Origin: UBA7957 sp965222695
Lineage (GTDB): Bacteria > Pseudomonadota > Gammaproteobacteria > Granulosicoccales > Granulosicoccaceae
Direction of reading: 5' to 3'
DNA: 64,000 nucleotides
NCBI GenBank assembly: GCA_965222695.1
Contig: OZ244967.1
Coordinates: 3,472,001 to 3,536,000, forward strand
A program made the position numbers and the translations under genes. Positions 1 through 7,075 of this stretch are shown here, in pieces. Under the pieces are notes generated by a model. The model had not been told where the DNA came from. It did not search any database and saw only the letters and a program-made list of their open reading frames with translations. Position 1 is the first letter of the stretch. Each line of letters starts with the position of its first letter.

Positions 1-562
1 ATCCGGCTGCCTTTGCGGCCTGCACGTCGTGAACCGAATCTCCGACCATAATACATTCTGCAGTATCCGCCGAAAAAAAAGCGGATGCATGCAAAAGAGG
101 CATGGGGTCCGGCTTTGATTTCGGTAAGGTATCTCCGCAAATGGTCAGTTCCATGTAAGGAGCCAAACCAAGCGCCTCCAGTAACGGCCGTGTGAACTGT
201 TCGGCCTTGTTGGTCACGCATGCTCGGTGCACGCCTTGCCTTTCCAGATACTTCAGCCCCCGAAAAACCCCGGGATAAACAGTGCTTCTCTGGCTTGTAT
301 TTTCAGAATAAATCCGCCTGAAAAGAACTATCGCCTTTTGAAATAGTTCGGGGTCTGGTTCTTTGTTTAAATCGTCAGTCAGGCCGCGCTTTACAAGCCT
401 CTCCACACCATTACCCACCCATCTTCGGGCAGATTCAATACCGCGAGGTTTTATACCCAGGGTTTCGAGAGTACGGTCCAGGCTGAAAGACAAATCCGGG
501 ACTGAATCAACCATCGTGCCGTCCAGATCGAACAGCACAAGCTTAGGTAAGTTCCAGTTCAT
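1..562 (-). CDS. gph: Phosphoglycolate phosphatase, 3' end cut by window edge
   Basis: HAD-superfamily hydrolase expected to dephosphorylate 2-phosphoglycolate. The translation from the ATG at 562 begins MNWNLPKLVLFDLDGTMVDS, so the HAD motif I DxDGT is present at residues 12-16. Further on are a lysine in SKPDPMP and the motif GDSVHDVQAAKAAG, the usual motif III/IV. About 187 codons are visible of roughly 220-230 expected, so only the C-terminus is missing. It lies 15 bases downstream of rpe on the same strand, and rpe-gph is a common gammaproteobacterial order. With a CbbR-like regulator nearby it may serve photorespiratory salvage, but general 2-phosphoglycolate repair fits equally well. 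Confidence 0.9.
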   Translation of the reverse strand, partial: MNWNLPKLVLFDLDGTMVDSVPDLSFSLDRTLETLGIKPRGIESARRWVGNGVERLVKRGLTDDLNKEPDPELFQKAIVLFRRIYSENTSQRSTVYPGVFRGLKYLERQGVHRACVTNKAEQFTRPLLEALGLAPYMELTICGDTLPKSKPDPMPLLHASAFFSADTAECIMVGDSVHDVQAAKAAG

Positions 563-577
563 CAGTGTTAACAGGCC

Positions 578-1270
578 CTAGCAGTTTACACCCAAGAGCT
601 GGTCTCGCATCTCAGATATTACGCTATTGTAGCCATGAGGGTCAGAGGCCTTTCCGGCACCGAATATTGCCGAACCGGCGACAAAAGTGTCAGCACCCGC
701 CTCCGCGATTTCTCTGATATTGTTAGTTTTGACGCCTCCGTCAATTTCCAGCCGAATGTCAAAACCACTCTCGTCGATAAGCTTGCGGGCTTCCCTCAGT
801 TTATCGAGTGCCGAACGAATAAAACTTTGTCCACCAAAACCCGGATTCACTGACATCAGCAGTACCATGTCGACTTTGTCCATTACGTGCTTCAGACAAT
901 CCAATGGGGTTGCCGGATTAAACACAAGTCCGGACTTACAGCCGTTTTCGCGAATAAGCTGGAGCGATCTGTCAATATGCTCACTGGCCTCTGGATGGAA
1001 AGTAATATAACTGGCACCTGCACCGGCAAAATCGGGGATAATCCGGTCGACCGGCTTGACCATCAAATGAACATCGATCGGCGCCGTGACGCCGTGTTTG
1101 CGCAAAGCCTCACAGACCAGAGGCCCAATAGTCAAATTAGGAACATAATGGTTGTCCATAACATCAAAATGCACGATATCGGCGCCGGATGCGAGAACAT
1201 TGTTAACTTCTTCACCCAACCTGGCGAAATCAGCGGACAAAATGGATGGGGCTATTAAAAACTCAGCCAT
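578..1270 (-). CDS. rpe: Ribulose-phosphate 3-epimerase
   Basis: Cytosolic TIM-barrel enzyme that interconverts ribulose 5-phosphate and xylulose 5-phosphate in the pentose phosphate and Calvin cycles. The 230-residue product has normal family length. It starts MAEFLIAPSILSADFARLGE and carries the family signatures HFDVMDNHYVPNLTIGP, DVHLMV, MSVNPGFGGQSF and LEIDGGV, which hold the metal-binding His/Asp and the phosphate-binding loop. The ATG at 1270 is preceded by a GGGAG ribosome site. It is the first gene of a probable rpe-gph operon with 15 bases between the genes. Confidence 0.97.
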   Translation of the reverse strand: MAEFLIAPSILSADFARLGEEVNNVLASGADIVHFDVMDNHYVPNLTIGPLVCEALRKHGVTAPIDVHLMVKPVDRIIPDFAGAGASYITFHPEASEHIDRSLQLIRENGCKSGLVFNPATPLDCLKHVMDKVDMVLLMSVNPGFGGQSFIRSALDKLREARKLIDESGFDIRLEIDGGVKTNNIREIAEAGADTFVAGSAIFGAGKASDPHGYNSVISEMRDQLLGVNC

Positions 1271-1419
1271 GCGGGGACTCCCGTTAAGTATTTAAGAATC
1301 TGTTCAGTCTAGTCGCAGAGGAGCATATGGTTAGAGTTTTTTGGGACTCTACCTTAAGCGGTAAAGTCTTGGCAAGTCCGTCAATCAAGTTCCGATAATG
1401 TTTGAGCAGCGTGTCGGAA

Positions 1420-1761
1420 CTAACGACGCATTCCACCTATATAGGCGGCGATATCTTCAATGTCTTTATCCGATAAGCCGGCAGCCATCGCATTCATTGT
1501 CGGATCCTTACGGATGCCGTTGCGATACTTGTTCAACTCGCTGGCAACAAAATCCGCATTGCGACCGACCAAGGCGGGGTATTCGTTCAATTTGCTCCCT
1601 TTCTGATCACCATGGCAGGCAACACAGCCACGCTCAATATAGAGTTTTTTTCCGCTGGCGCCATCGGCAGCGGTCGCGACCCGGAAATTCAGAAAAGCGA
1701 ACACCGGTATCAACACACATATCCACCATGCCAGCGCTTTAGCGACTTTACAATACATCAA
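1420..1761 (-). CDS. Small class I c-type cytochrome (c553-like)
   Basis: Periplasmic monohaem electron carrier, 113 residues. A hydrophobic N-terminal segment ending near ATAADG looks like a signal peptide. One haem site CVACHG follows at about residues 46-51, and a late methionine in DPTMNAMAAGLSD is the likely sixth ligand. The C-terminal helix IEDIAAYIGG is typical of cytochrome c553/c class I. The redox partner cannot be told from the context. A second small cytochrome c lies divergently about 260 bases away. Confidence 0.85.
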   Translation of the reverse strand: MMYCKVAKALAWWICVLIPVFAFLNFRVATAADGASGKKLYIERGCVACHGDQKGSKLNEYPALVGRNADFVASELNKYRNGIRKDPTMNAMAAGLSDKDIEDIAAYIGGMRR

Positions 1762-2017
1762 ACAAGTCCGAACATATAAATCTCACTACTATTCTAGCTT
1801 GATCCGAAACTTCTGCTGCCTTGAATTACTGGTAAATTGTAATTTTTCCACGAAAGTCGCAAGAAACAACAGGATATATACAGAAGTTAAGGCGGTAATT
1901 GCAATTTGTGATTCAGTTGAATTGGCTTTGTGAATTTCTGAACATCCGCTGCTTTGCATTCATTTGAAAGATCGTATACATTGAGCCCCGAATTTAACAA
2001 GAGACGGAGATTAACCG

Positions 2018-2335
2018 GTGATGAAATTGTTTAAAACACTATTCGCAGCAACTGTTTTCAGTGTAGCTCTGGCCGCACCCTCAGTTCAGGCGGATGAAGG
2101 ATTGGCCCGTACCAGTGGCTGCCTGGCCTGTCATGGTGTTGATAAAAAAATTCTAGGCCCGTCCTTCCAGGAAATTGCAGCTAAATACAAAGATGATTCA
2201 GCGGCCGTTGCGACCCTGACCGAAAAAGTCAAGGCAGGGGGGAAAGGCAACTGGGGGGAAGTACCTATGCCTCCAAACGCCCATGTAAGCGACGATGACA
2301 TTAAGGCATTGGTTGATTGGGTTCTTACCATGTGA
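2018..2335 (+). CDS. Cytochrome c551/c552-type monohaem protein
   Basis: Periplasmic electron carrier of 105 residues. A signal peptide (MMKLFKTLFAATVFSVALAA, cleaved near VQADEG) precedes the haem site CLACHG. The loop LGPSFQEIAAKY and the methionine-ligand region GEVPMPPNAHVSD are hallmarks of the c551/c8 group. The C-terminus DIKALVDWVLTM is the usual final helix. It is probably a single-gene unit, since a strong hairpin terminator lies 26 bases after the stop. Such cytochromes commonly feed terminal oxidases or denitrification enzymes, and neither is visible here. Confidence 0.9.
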   Translation: MMKLFKTLFAATVFSVALAAPSVQADEGLARTSGCLACHGVDKKILGPSFQEIAAKYKDDSAAVATLTEKVKAGGKGNWGEVPMPPNAHVSDDDIKALVDWVLTM

Positions 2336-2361
2336 GCCAGAGGATAGGCTGAGAAAGTAAT

Positions 2362-2394
2362 AAAAAAGAGGTTGCTTAAGGCAACCTCTTTTTT
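2362..2394. terminator. Bidirectional rho-independent terminator
   Basis: A 14-base perfect inverted repeat (AAAAAAGAGGTTGC, loop TTAAG, then its complement ending in six T) lies between convergent genes. It ends the cytochrome c transcript on the plus strand. Read on the minus strand it ends the outer-membrane protein transcript, whose stop codon overlaps its edge. Confidence 0.9.
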
Positions 2395-3088
2395 ATAGGT
2401 TATAAGCAAATCCTATAGAGATAACCGGGTAAACACTCAAACCGGATAAATCATCCTCAATTTTCTTCGTTTCCTGCTCCAGATCATTTTCATCCAAAGC
2501 CACTGCGTCGAGAAACTGAACTTCGATATCAACTTCGGGTTCGCCTTGCAACATTACCCCAAAATCGCTGAAGAAACTGAATCCGCCTCCTTTCGTTGAA
2601 TCACCCCAACCCAGACCGAAATAGGCGGCTGTGGGGTCAAAGGTGACTTCCGTATCTACACTTCCCGCATCTTCCAATGCGATTGTTTTGCCATTAATCT
2701 CCACGGTTTCCACGTCTGAAGTTGTAGCTGTTCCGGTAAGTTGGTTTGAATTGGAAACAAGTCCGGCGGACAATCGAAAACTTCCAGCCCACGGATGCCA
2801 ATCCAGCAACGCAGTCATGGTATTAAGCTCAACCTCTCCCTCGTAGTCGTTTTCTTCAAACTCCAGTTCGAAATCATAATTAAAACGGTTTAACCCAAGC
2901 CGTACATTCATTTTTTCGTGCACACTATAGGAAAGTGCCACGCCTGGCCCCAAGGTTCCTGCCCCCAAAGAGATACCAACAGGTGTCGCACTAGCATTAG
3001 TACTCAGTATTAAAAAAGCGGCGGCAGCCGCGTATACCAACAGATGAGAATTCGTTTTTTCCATTTTAACGACGTTCAATAGTTTCAA
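2393..3088 (-). CDS. Predicted outer-membrane beta-barrel protein
   Basis: Unnamed 231-residue protein. After a hydrophobic signal peptide (region LLVYAAAAAFLILSTNASA) the mature part begins TPVGISLGAGTLGPGVALSYS. It then shows alternating polar/apolar strands such as MNVRLGLNRFNYDFELEFEE and FRLSAGLVSNSNQLTG, and ends in strand-like VYPVISIGFAYNL. This is the pattern of a small outer-membrane barrel (OmpW/OmpA-barrel size). The acidic loops are notable. The start used is TTG at 3088, which has a GGGG ribosome site nearby; ATG at 3064 is an alternative that still leaves the signal peptide. No function can be assigned. Confidence 0.7.
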   Translation of the reverse strand: MKLLNVVKMEKTNSHLLVYAAAAAFLILSTNASATPVGISLGAGTLGPGVALSYSVHEKMNVRLGLNRFNYDFELEFEENDYEGEVELNTMTALLDWHPWAGSFRLSAGLVSNSNQLTGTATTSDVETVEINGKTIALEDAGSVDTEVTFDPTAAYFGLGWGDSTKGGGFSFFSDFGVMLQGEPEVDIEVQFLDAVALDENDLEQETKKIEDDLSGLSVYPVISIGFAYNL

Positions 3089-3120
3089 TTGTACTACCCC
3101 TGTATACAGCTAATTTACAG

Positions 3121-4059
3121 CTAATTTTTTTGGGTTCGTATACCGGTTTCAGGCAAACGGATAAAACGCCGTGCCTCCATCAATACGAACTCCTTAAAAG
3201 CAGTCGCTACCGGGGACAATCGCTTGTCCTTCAAATGAGCGATATACCAGTTTCGCGGTATCGGAAAACCTTTCACATCAAGTACGCAGACTCGACGAGT
3301 CATCAGTTCCAACTCAAGAGTATGCAATGATACGATGGCGAGGTTGAAACCCTCGGCAACGGCCTGCTTTATGGTTTCATTATCGGAGAGTTCCATGCTG
3401 AACTTAAAGGGAACGTCGCGCATTGAGAAATACTGCTCAATTGCATTTCTGGTACCCGAGGCCTTTTCCCTCACTACAAATTTCTCCGAGGCAAATTTTT
3501 CCAGGGGAATATCACTTTCGCCGGTGAGCGGGTGCCCGGCAGGTGCAATCATAACCAGGGGATTTTCCATAAAAACCTGTGACACAATGTTCGCTTCTTC
3601 TTCCTCGCGAAGCTTACCCATAATCACAAGATCCGGTTCGTTGTTCTCCAATTGCCTCAACAGGGATCGTCGGTTGGTCACATCCAATGATATATCCACG
3701 CCTTCATAGCGGCGCGAGAACTCAGCCAGCATACGGGTCGTGAAATAACTGGCTGTACTGACCGTTGTAACATTGAGACGCCCTTTTTTCACTCCCTTAA
3801 GCAGCTGGAAAACCTCATCCAAATCTTCCAATGAACGCGACACTTGCCGGCTGTAGCTGTAAAGCTCCTGCCCGGCCTCTGTCAGAAATATTTTCTTGCC
3901 AATATGCTCAAACAAGGGCAAGCCGGCATTTCCTTCCAGCTGTTTGATTTGCATGGAAACGGCCGGTTGAGACAAATGTAAGGCATCCGCTGCCTTGGTA
4001 TAGCTTCCTCTGCGGGCGACTTCTTCGAAGACTTTCAGTTGGCGTAAGGTCAGATGCAT
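3121..4059 (-). CDS. LysR-type regulator, CbbR-like
   Basis: Cytoplasmic DNA-binding regulator of 312 residues. The N-terminal winged helix-turn-helix is textbook LysR: LRQLKVFEEVARRGSYTKAA, then SQPAVSMQIKQLE at about residues 30-42. A periplasmic-binding-protein-like effector domain follows (from about residue 90, RLNVTTVSTASYFTTRMLAEF). The wording ASYFTTRMLAEFSRR and the nearby rpe-gph pair resemble CbbR, the Calvin-cycle activator. No RuBisCO gene is in the window, so the target is unknown. A perfect inverted repeat overlaps its start codon and suggests self-control. Confidence 0.85.
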   Translation of the reverse strand: MHLTLRQLKVFEEVARRGSYTKAADALHLSQPAVSMQIKQLEGNAGLPLFEHIGKKIFLTEAGQELYSYSRQVSRSLEDLDEVFQLLKGVKKGRLNVTTVSTASYFTTRMLAEFSRRYEGVDISLDVTNRRSLLRQLENNEPDLVIMGKLREEEEANIVSQVFMENPLVMIAPAGHPLTGESDIPLEKFASEKFVVREKASGTRNAIEQYFSMRDVPFKFSMELSDNETIKQAVAEGFNLAIVSLHTLELELMTRRVCVLDVKGFPIPRNWYIAHLKDKRLSPVATAFKEFVLMEARRFIRLPETGIRTQKN

Positions 4060-4073
4060 AAGTATTTACTTAT
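4058..4073. promoter_or_regulatory. Palindrome over the LysR start codon
   Basis: ATAAGTA-TT-TACTTAT is a perfect 7-base inverted repeat that shares two bases with the LysR start codon (ATG at 4059 on the minus strand). LysR regulators usually repress themselves from a palindrome near their own promoter, so this may be an autoregulatory operator. This is inferred from position and symmetry only. Confidence 0.35.
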
Positions 4074-4094
4074 TGATTTATCATTTTTATTGAA

Positions 4095-4122
4095 TTGTAA
4101 TGATATCATCTGCCGCTATACT
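4095..4122 (+). promoter_or_regulatory. Predicted sigma70-type promoter
   Basis: TTGTAA at 4095-4100 and TATACT at 4117-4122 are separated by 16 bases, pointing away from the LysR gene. Transcription would start near 4129 and run into the hairpin at 4234-4268 and then the ATPase-like gene. Confidence 0.45.
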
Positions 4123-4128
4123 TTAGCC

Positions 4129-4268
4129 ATAGTTCGCAACATCCAGTTTAGAGGCAAGTACTGCTTGCCGACCAGAGTTGCCGTTCTGACCAGGCGGCTT
4201 TGTGTACCGACTCACTAGCGTGTGGAGCCTTTACCCCCGGCCGATAAATCAAAGCCGGGGAGTTTTTT
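4129..4268 (+). ncRNA. Possible small RNA or terminated leader
   Basis: This stretch of about 140 bases begins just after a good promoter. It ends in a terminator-like hairpin (CCCCGGC, 12-base loop, GCCGGGG, then AGTTTTTT at 4261-4268). It has no convincing reading frame, and I see no match to a riboswitch class I know. It could be an independent small RNA or an attenuating leader of the gene at 4381. Only the promoter and hairpin support it. Confidence 0.3.
4234..4268 (+). terminator. Rho-independent terminator upstream of the ATPase-like gene
   Basis: A 7-base GC-only stem, CCCCGGC paired with GCCGGGG, is followed by a run of six T. No plus-strand protein gene lies upstream of it, which is why a short transcript is suspected. 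Confidence 0.6.
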
Positions 4269-4380
4269 CCAACGGATTCGCCGCTCTCCCCCTCGCTTTG
4301 CGAACCGCCCTTCATGACAGGCTCTAAGTTCAATCAACTCCCTGCCGATAAACAATTGAAAGGAATTTTCAAACTCATTC

Positions 4381-5715
4381 GTGGTGGACGCGTACATCAC
4401 CGATTCCGGGCATTTCGTGAAGGCACAACAATCAAACACATTCGAGCCAGTCGGCAAAAACAGGCAATTATCCGGTCATACCGGTGACGCCGGCAATTCG
4501 CCTGAATCTCCAACGATCGATTTGAATGCAAAACTGAAAAGATTCGCCAATACAGAGGATTATGGAAGTTTACTGCTATTTCAACAGGCTCTGAATCAAG
4601 CCCACCTCAGGTCCGCCAGCCATGTCTATATAGAACCGGAAGAATCTATTACGCGGATTCGCTTCAGAGTTGCCAGCAAGCTACAGGAGCAATTGTTCGA
4701 CAATTCCCGATATGGGTTTTCTGTTCGCACGATTCTCCGTCTGCTGACAGATTCGTCTGTCGATGAGCAGAATATAGGCATAGCGGTCAATCTGTTAACA
4801 AAACTCGAAAAACAAGACTATGAAATTCAGCTTTTACCCTTGTTCGGGAGAAGCAGATCATCATTGACCATAAGGCTTCGGAAAAAACTGCGGTTGGCAC
4901 CGACGCTGGATGAGCTCGGCATTCCAAAATCTCTTCTACGACATCTAAGAGAATTGATCAGAAGTGAGACGGGGACTTTTCTCATCAACGGACCTTTAGA
5001 CAGCGGGAAAAAACTCAGTCTTTACGCGTTGCTGCAGGAACTCAATTCTCCTGAGCGAAAAATAATTTCTATTGAAAAAGATATTCGCTGCCAGATTCCC
5101 AGAATCAGCCAAATTGAATTCCCCGCATCTGAACCCGATCAATCATATTTCGGAAATTTTTTGCTGCGACAATCCGCTGACGCAATCTTTATCGATGATC
5201 TGGGAGACGCATCCCTGACATCAACTCTGATTCGAGCCGCTTTAACCAATAACGCCCTGTTTGCCGCGACCTATGCTCAATCGGCGGTCAGCGGGATACA
5301 ACAGCTATTGTCTCTTGAAATCAGCCCACTACTGTTGGGACATGCATTAAAGGCAATACTGACACAGCAGCAATTGCCACTTGTTTGCAGTCATTGCAAA
5401 ACCATCGACAAAATCAGCGATGAGGAGAAAGCGTGGATCAGTAACAATTTTCCCGGTAAAAGCTTTTCGGAAGGTTGTTTTACCAAAGGAGAGGGCTGCG
5501 ATCAATGCGTGGACACTGGATTATCCGGTCAAGTGCGAATTTACGAGTTGGTCCGGATTGACGCTGAAATGACTGATGCCATTGTGAGAGGGGATATAGG
5601 CGCTTTCACCACTGCTATAGCACTGCGAGATAATTTCTATACGCTAAAACAAAGTGCATTCAACCTGGCCTGCCAAGGAAAGATTCCGTTAAAAAAAGCA
5701 ATGACTATCCATTAA
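4381..5715 (+). CDS. Degenerate GspE/PilB-family ATPase-like protein
   Basis: 444 residues related to the type II secretion/type IV pilus assembly ATPases. The matching parts are an HVYIEPEESITRIRFRV segment like the family N2 domain, GTFLINGPLDSGKKLSLYALL at the Walker A position (about residue 204) and RQSADAIFIDDLGD at the Asp-box/Walker B position. A zinc module CSHC (336-339) pairs with GEGCDQCVDTGLSGQVRIYEL. The Walker A has Lys instead of Ser/Thr (GxxxxGKK) and the Walker B GE is replaced by DD, so ATP turnover is doubtful. It is shorter than the usual 550-570 residues and lacks the N1 domain. No pilin or secretin genes are near. The GTG at 4381 is the only usable start after the TGA at 4357, with AAGGAA upstream. 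Confidence 0.75.
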   Translation: MVDAYITDSGHFVKAQQSNTFEPVGKNRQLSGHTGDAGNSPESPTIDLNAKLKRFANTEDYGSLLLFQQALNQAHLRSASHVYIEPEESITRIRFRVASKLQEQLFDNSRYGFSVRTILRLLTDSSVDEQNIGIAVNLLTKLEKQDYEIQLLPLFGRSRSSLTIRLRKKLRLAPTLDELGIPKSLLRHLRELIRSETGTFLINGPLDSGKKLSLYALLQELNSPERKIISIEKDIRCQIPRISQIEFPASEPDQSYFGNFLLRQSADAIFIDDLGDASLTSTLIRAALTNNALFAATYAQSAVSGIQQLLSLEISPLLLGHALKAILTQQQLPLVCSHCKTIDKISDEEKAWISNNFPGKSFSEGCFTKGEGCDQCVDTGLSGQVRIYELVRIDAEMTDAIVRGDIGAFTTAIALRDNFYTLKQSAFNLACQGKIPLKKAMTIH

Positions 5716-5730
5716 ACCATCGATTTCGTG

Positions 5731-5958
5731 CTATCTCGACTTGACCGGACGGCGCGAAATAGTGACCAGCGCTATCAAAGTAAGCACGAAAATCAGCACT
5801 ATATTGGACAGTCCTCCACCGACAGGTACAGTCTCCTTGTCGGTTTGAGGCATATGGGAGACTTCATTGAACTCGTTTCTATATACCATCGCTAATTGCT
5901 GCGGAGCATCAGAAACATTTTCCATAGCTTCAGTAGTCAATTCTTTGTCATTAGGCAT
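5731..5958 (-). CDS. Small protein with C-terminal membrane anchor
   Basis: Unrecognised protein of 75 residues. The first 45 are polar with no signal peptide. The tail is VPVGGG followed by a single hydrophobic stretch (about residues 51-67) and then basic residues RRPVKSR. A Gly-rich turn, a membrane helix and an Arg-rich end resemble the layout of C-terminal sorting tails such as GlyGly-CTERM, but without the usual N-terminal export signal. It faces the ATPase-like gene (stops 15 bases apart) and precedes the two small paralogues on the same strand, so it may belong with them. Confidence 0.55.
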   Translation of the reverse strand: MPNDKELTTEAMENVSDAPQQLAMVYRNEFNEVSHMPQTDKETVPVGGGLSNIVLIFVLTLIALVTISRRPVKSR

Positions 5959-6165
5959 TTCTAAGTTCCTAACTCGCTGTGATCTTTAGGTTTATAATGC
6001 CAATTCATGCCTCCTCTTTTCTGTGTCTAATCCCCCAGAATTGTGTGAAATATTCACGATTTTTACATTTGTTCCAACCGAAACCCCGCAATAGGCCCAC
6101 GTTGAGATCGTTTTTTTTGTGATTCGAATGACGAGTGCCGCTGAAGTGCAGCAATAGTGTGGGTA

Positions 6166-6202
6166 CCGGACACGCACCATCGCGTGTCCGGCCGATTTTT
6201 TT
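6166..6202 (+). terminator. Strong stem-loop with T-run
   Basis: CCGGACACGC at 6166-6175 pairs perfectly with GCGTGTCCGG at 6182-6191 across a 6-base loop, and a run of seven T follows at 6196-6202. The T-run is on the plus strand, although the adjacent genes are on the minus strand. It may end a transcript reading through from the ATPase-like gene, or protect the 3' end of the small-protein mRNA. Confidence 0.5.
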
Positions 6203-6205
6203 GAT

Positions 6206-6454
6206 CTAGGTGATATTGATATTGGTGTTGGCGTTAACGTTATCATCTCCACCGTCTCCGGTAGACGCCATATTAGCCTGTTGCTGCGCCTGGTTAACGG
6301 CCTGCTGGGCAGCACCCATAGAGCCTGCCGCACCGCCCGCACTTTCCAGTACGCCGGCACCGGCCGCTGCCACAGAGTTCAAGTCCTGAGCGCTCATATT
6401 GCCTTGTGCACCCATGTTCGCTTGGGTTGCATCACCCCCGCTCTTATCTACCAT
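6206..6454 (-). CDS. Low-complexity small protein, copy 1
   Basis: 82 residues, very rich in Ala, Gly, Gln, Asn and Met, with no cysteine, no signal peptide and no membrane segment. It starts MVDKSGGDATQANMGAQGN and ends TGDGGDDNVNANTNINIT. The neighbour at 6494 is a clear paralogue: both share M(V/A)DKSGGDA at the start, QGN(M/V)S(A/G)Q, VNQ(A/G)Q.Q(A/G)NMA near the end, and TGDGG.DN..A.TNIN(I/V) as the tail. A conserved short head, a variable middle and a conserved tail of Thr, Asp and Asn would suit a peptide-precursor family, since an ATP-grasp enzyme lies divergently upstream. A structural or secreted low-complexity protein is equally possible. Confidence 0.6.
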   Translation of the reverse strand: MVDKSGGDATQANMGAQGNMSAQDLNSVAAAGAGVLESAGGAAGSMGAAQQAVNQAQQQANMASTGDGGDDNVNANTNINIT

Positions 6455-6493
6455 TTCATTTACTCCTATTACCTGAGTTAAAGATTACTGAAA

Positions 6494-6739
6494 TTAAACG
6501 TTAATATTGGTATCGGCTTGAGTGTTGTCACTGCCGCCGTCACCTGTCATTGCCATGTTTCCCTGAGATTGCCCTTGGTTCACCATTTGATCTGCCATCC
6601 CTGCAGCCATTCCGGTGCCGCCCAGTGCTTCTTGAACAGCGGCGCCACCGCTACCAATCACATTTTCAACCTGACCGCTGACGTTACCTTGCATTGCTGC
6701 ATTTCCCTGTACTGCATCTCCTCCGCTTTTATCTGCCAT
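6494..6739 (-). CDS. Low-complexity small protein, copy 2
   Basis: 81 residues, paralogous to the product at 6206 and 39 bases upstream of it on the same strand. It starts MADKSGGDAVQGNAAMQGN and ends TGDGGSDNTQADTNINV. A GGAGAA ribosome site precedes the ATG. The two copies differ mainly in the Ala/Gly-rich centre, while the head and the acidic/Thr/Asn tail are kept. That points to selection on both ends and makes chance reading frames unlikely. No known domain is recognised. It is the gene nearest to the divergent ATP-grasp enzyme (337 bases between starts). Confidence 0.6.
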   Translation of the reverse strand: MADKSGGDAVQGNAAMQGNVSGQVENVIGSGGAAVQEALGGTGMAAGMADQMVNQGQSQGNMAMTGDGGSDNTQADTNINV

Positions 6740-7075
6740 ATTTCAAATTCTCCGCAATAGTGCTTAATGATGCCTTATACAACTTTGCTCAGCCGAAAGG
6801 CGTTTTTTCGGGAAATGGAGTTCAAACAATCTCTTTCCGTCGCTCCAGAATTCTATGTAAGCATCACTCCGATGAGAAGTAGACATTGGTATTAGCGAAT
6901 AGCCAAATATTCGTCGTTTTATTAAGAAGTTCGCATAATTTTTTCGCGTCGATATAATTGAGTTGACAGACTACAACGACAGAACCGGAAGGACAGTACT
7001 GGCGCTTAACTGTTCTTTCACTCTGATCCCGATCCGGAAGTATGCAATCGAAAACAAAAATCCTATGGAAAAACA
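6740..7075. other. Divergent intergenic region
   Basis: AT-rich 336 bases between the divergently transcribed small-protein pair and the ATP-grasp gene, so both promoters must lie here. A TATAAT (about 6953-6958) and a TTGACA (about 6963) are visible but are not spaced as one promoter. No conserved repeat or convincing small gene was found. Confidence 0.5.

Noticed and set aside
4129..4268. Cyclic-di-GMP or other riboswitch
   Set aside because: No conserved core of a class I know could be matched; only promoter and terminator signals support a transcript.
5992..6360. 122-codon minus-strand frame overlapping the first small protein
   Set aside because: It runs through the stem-loop at 6166 and out of frame through a gene whose paralogue next door confirms the other frame.
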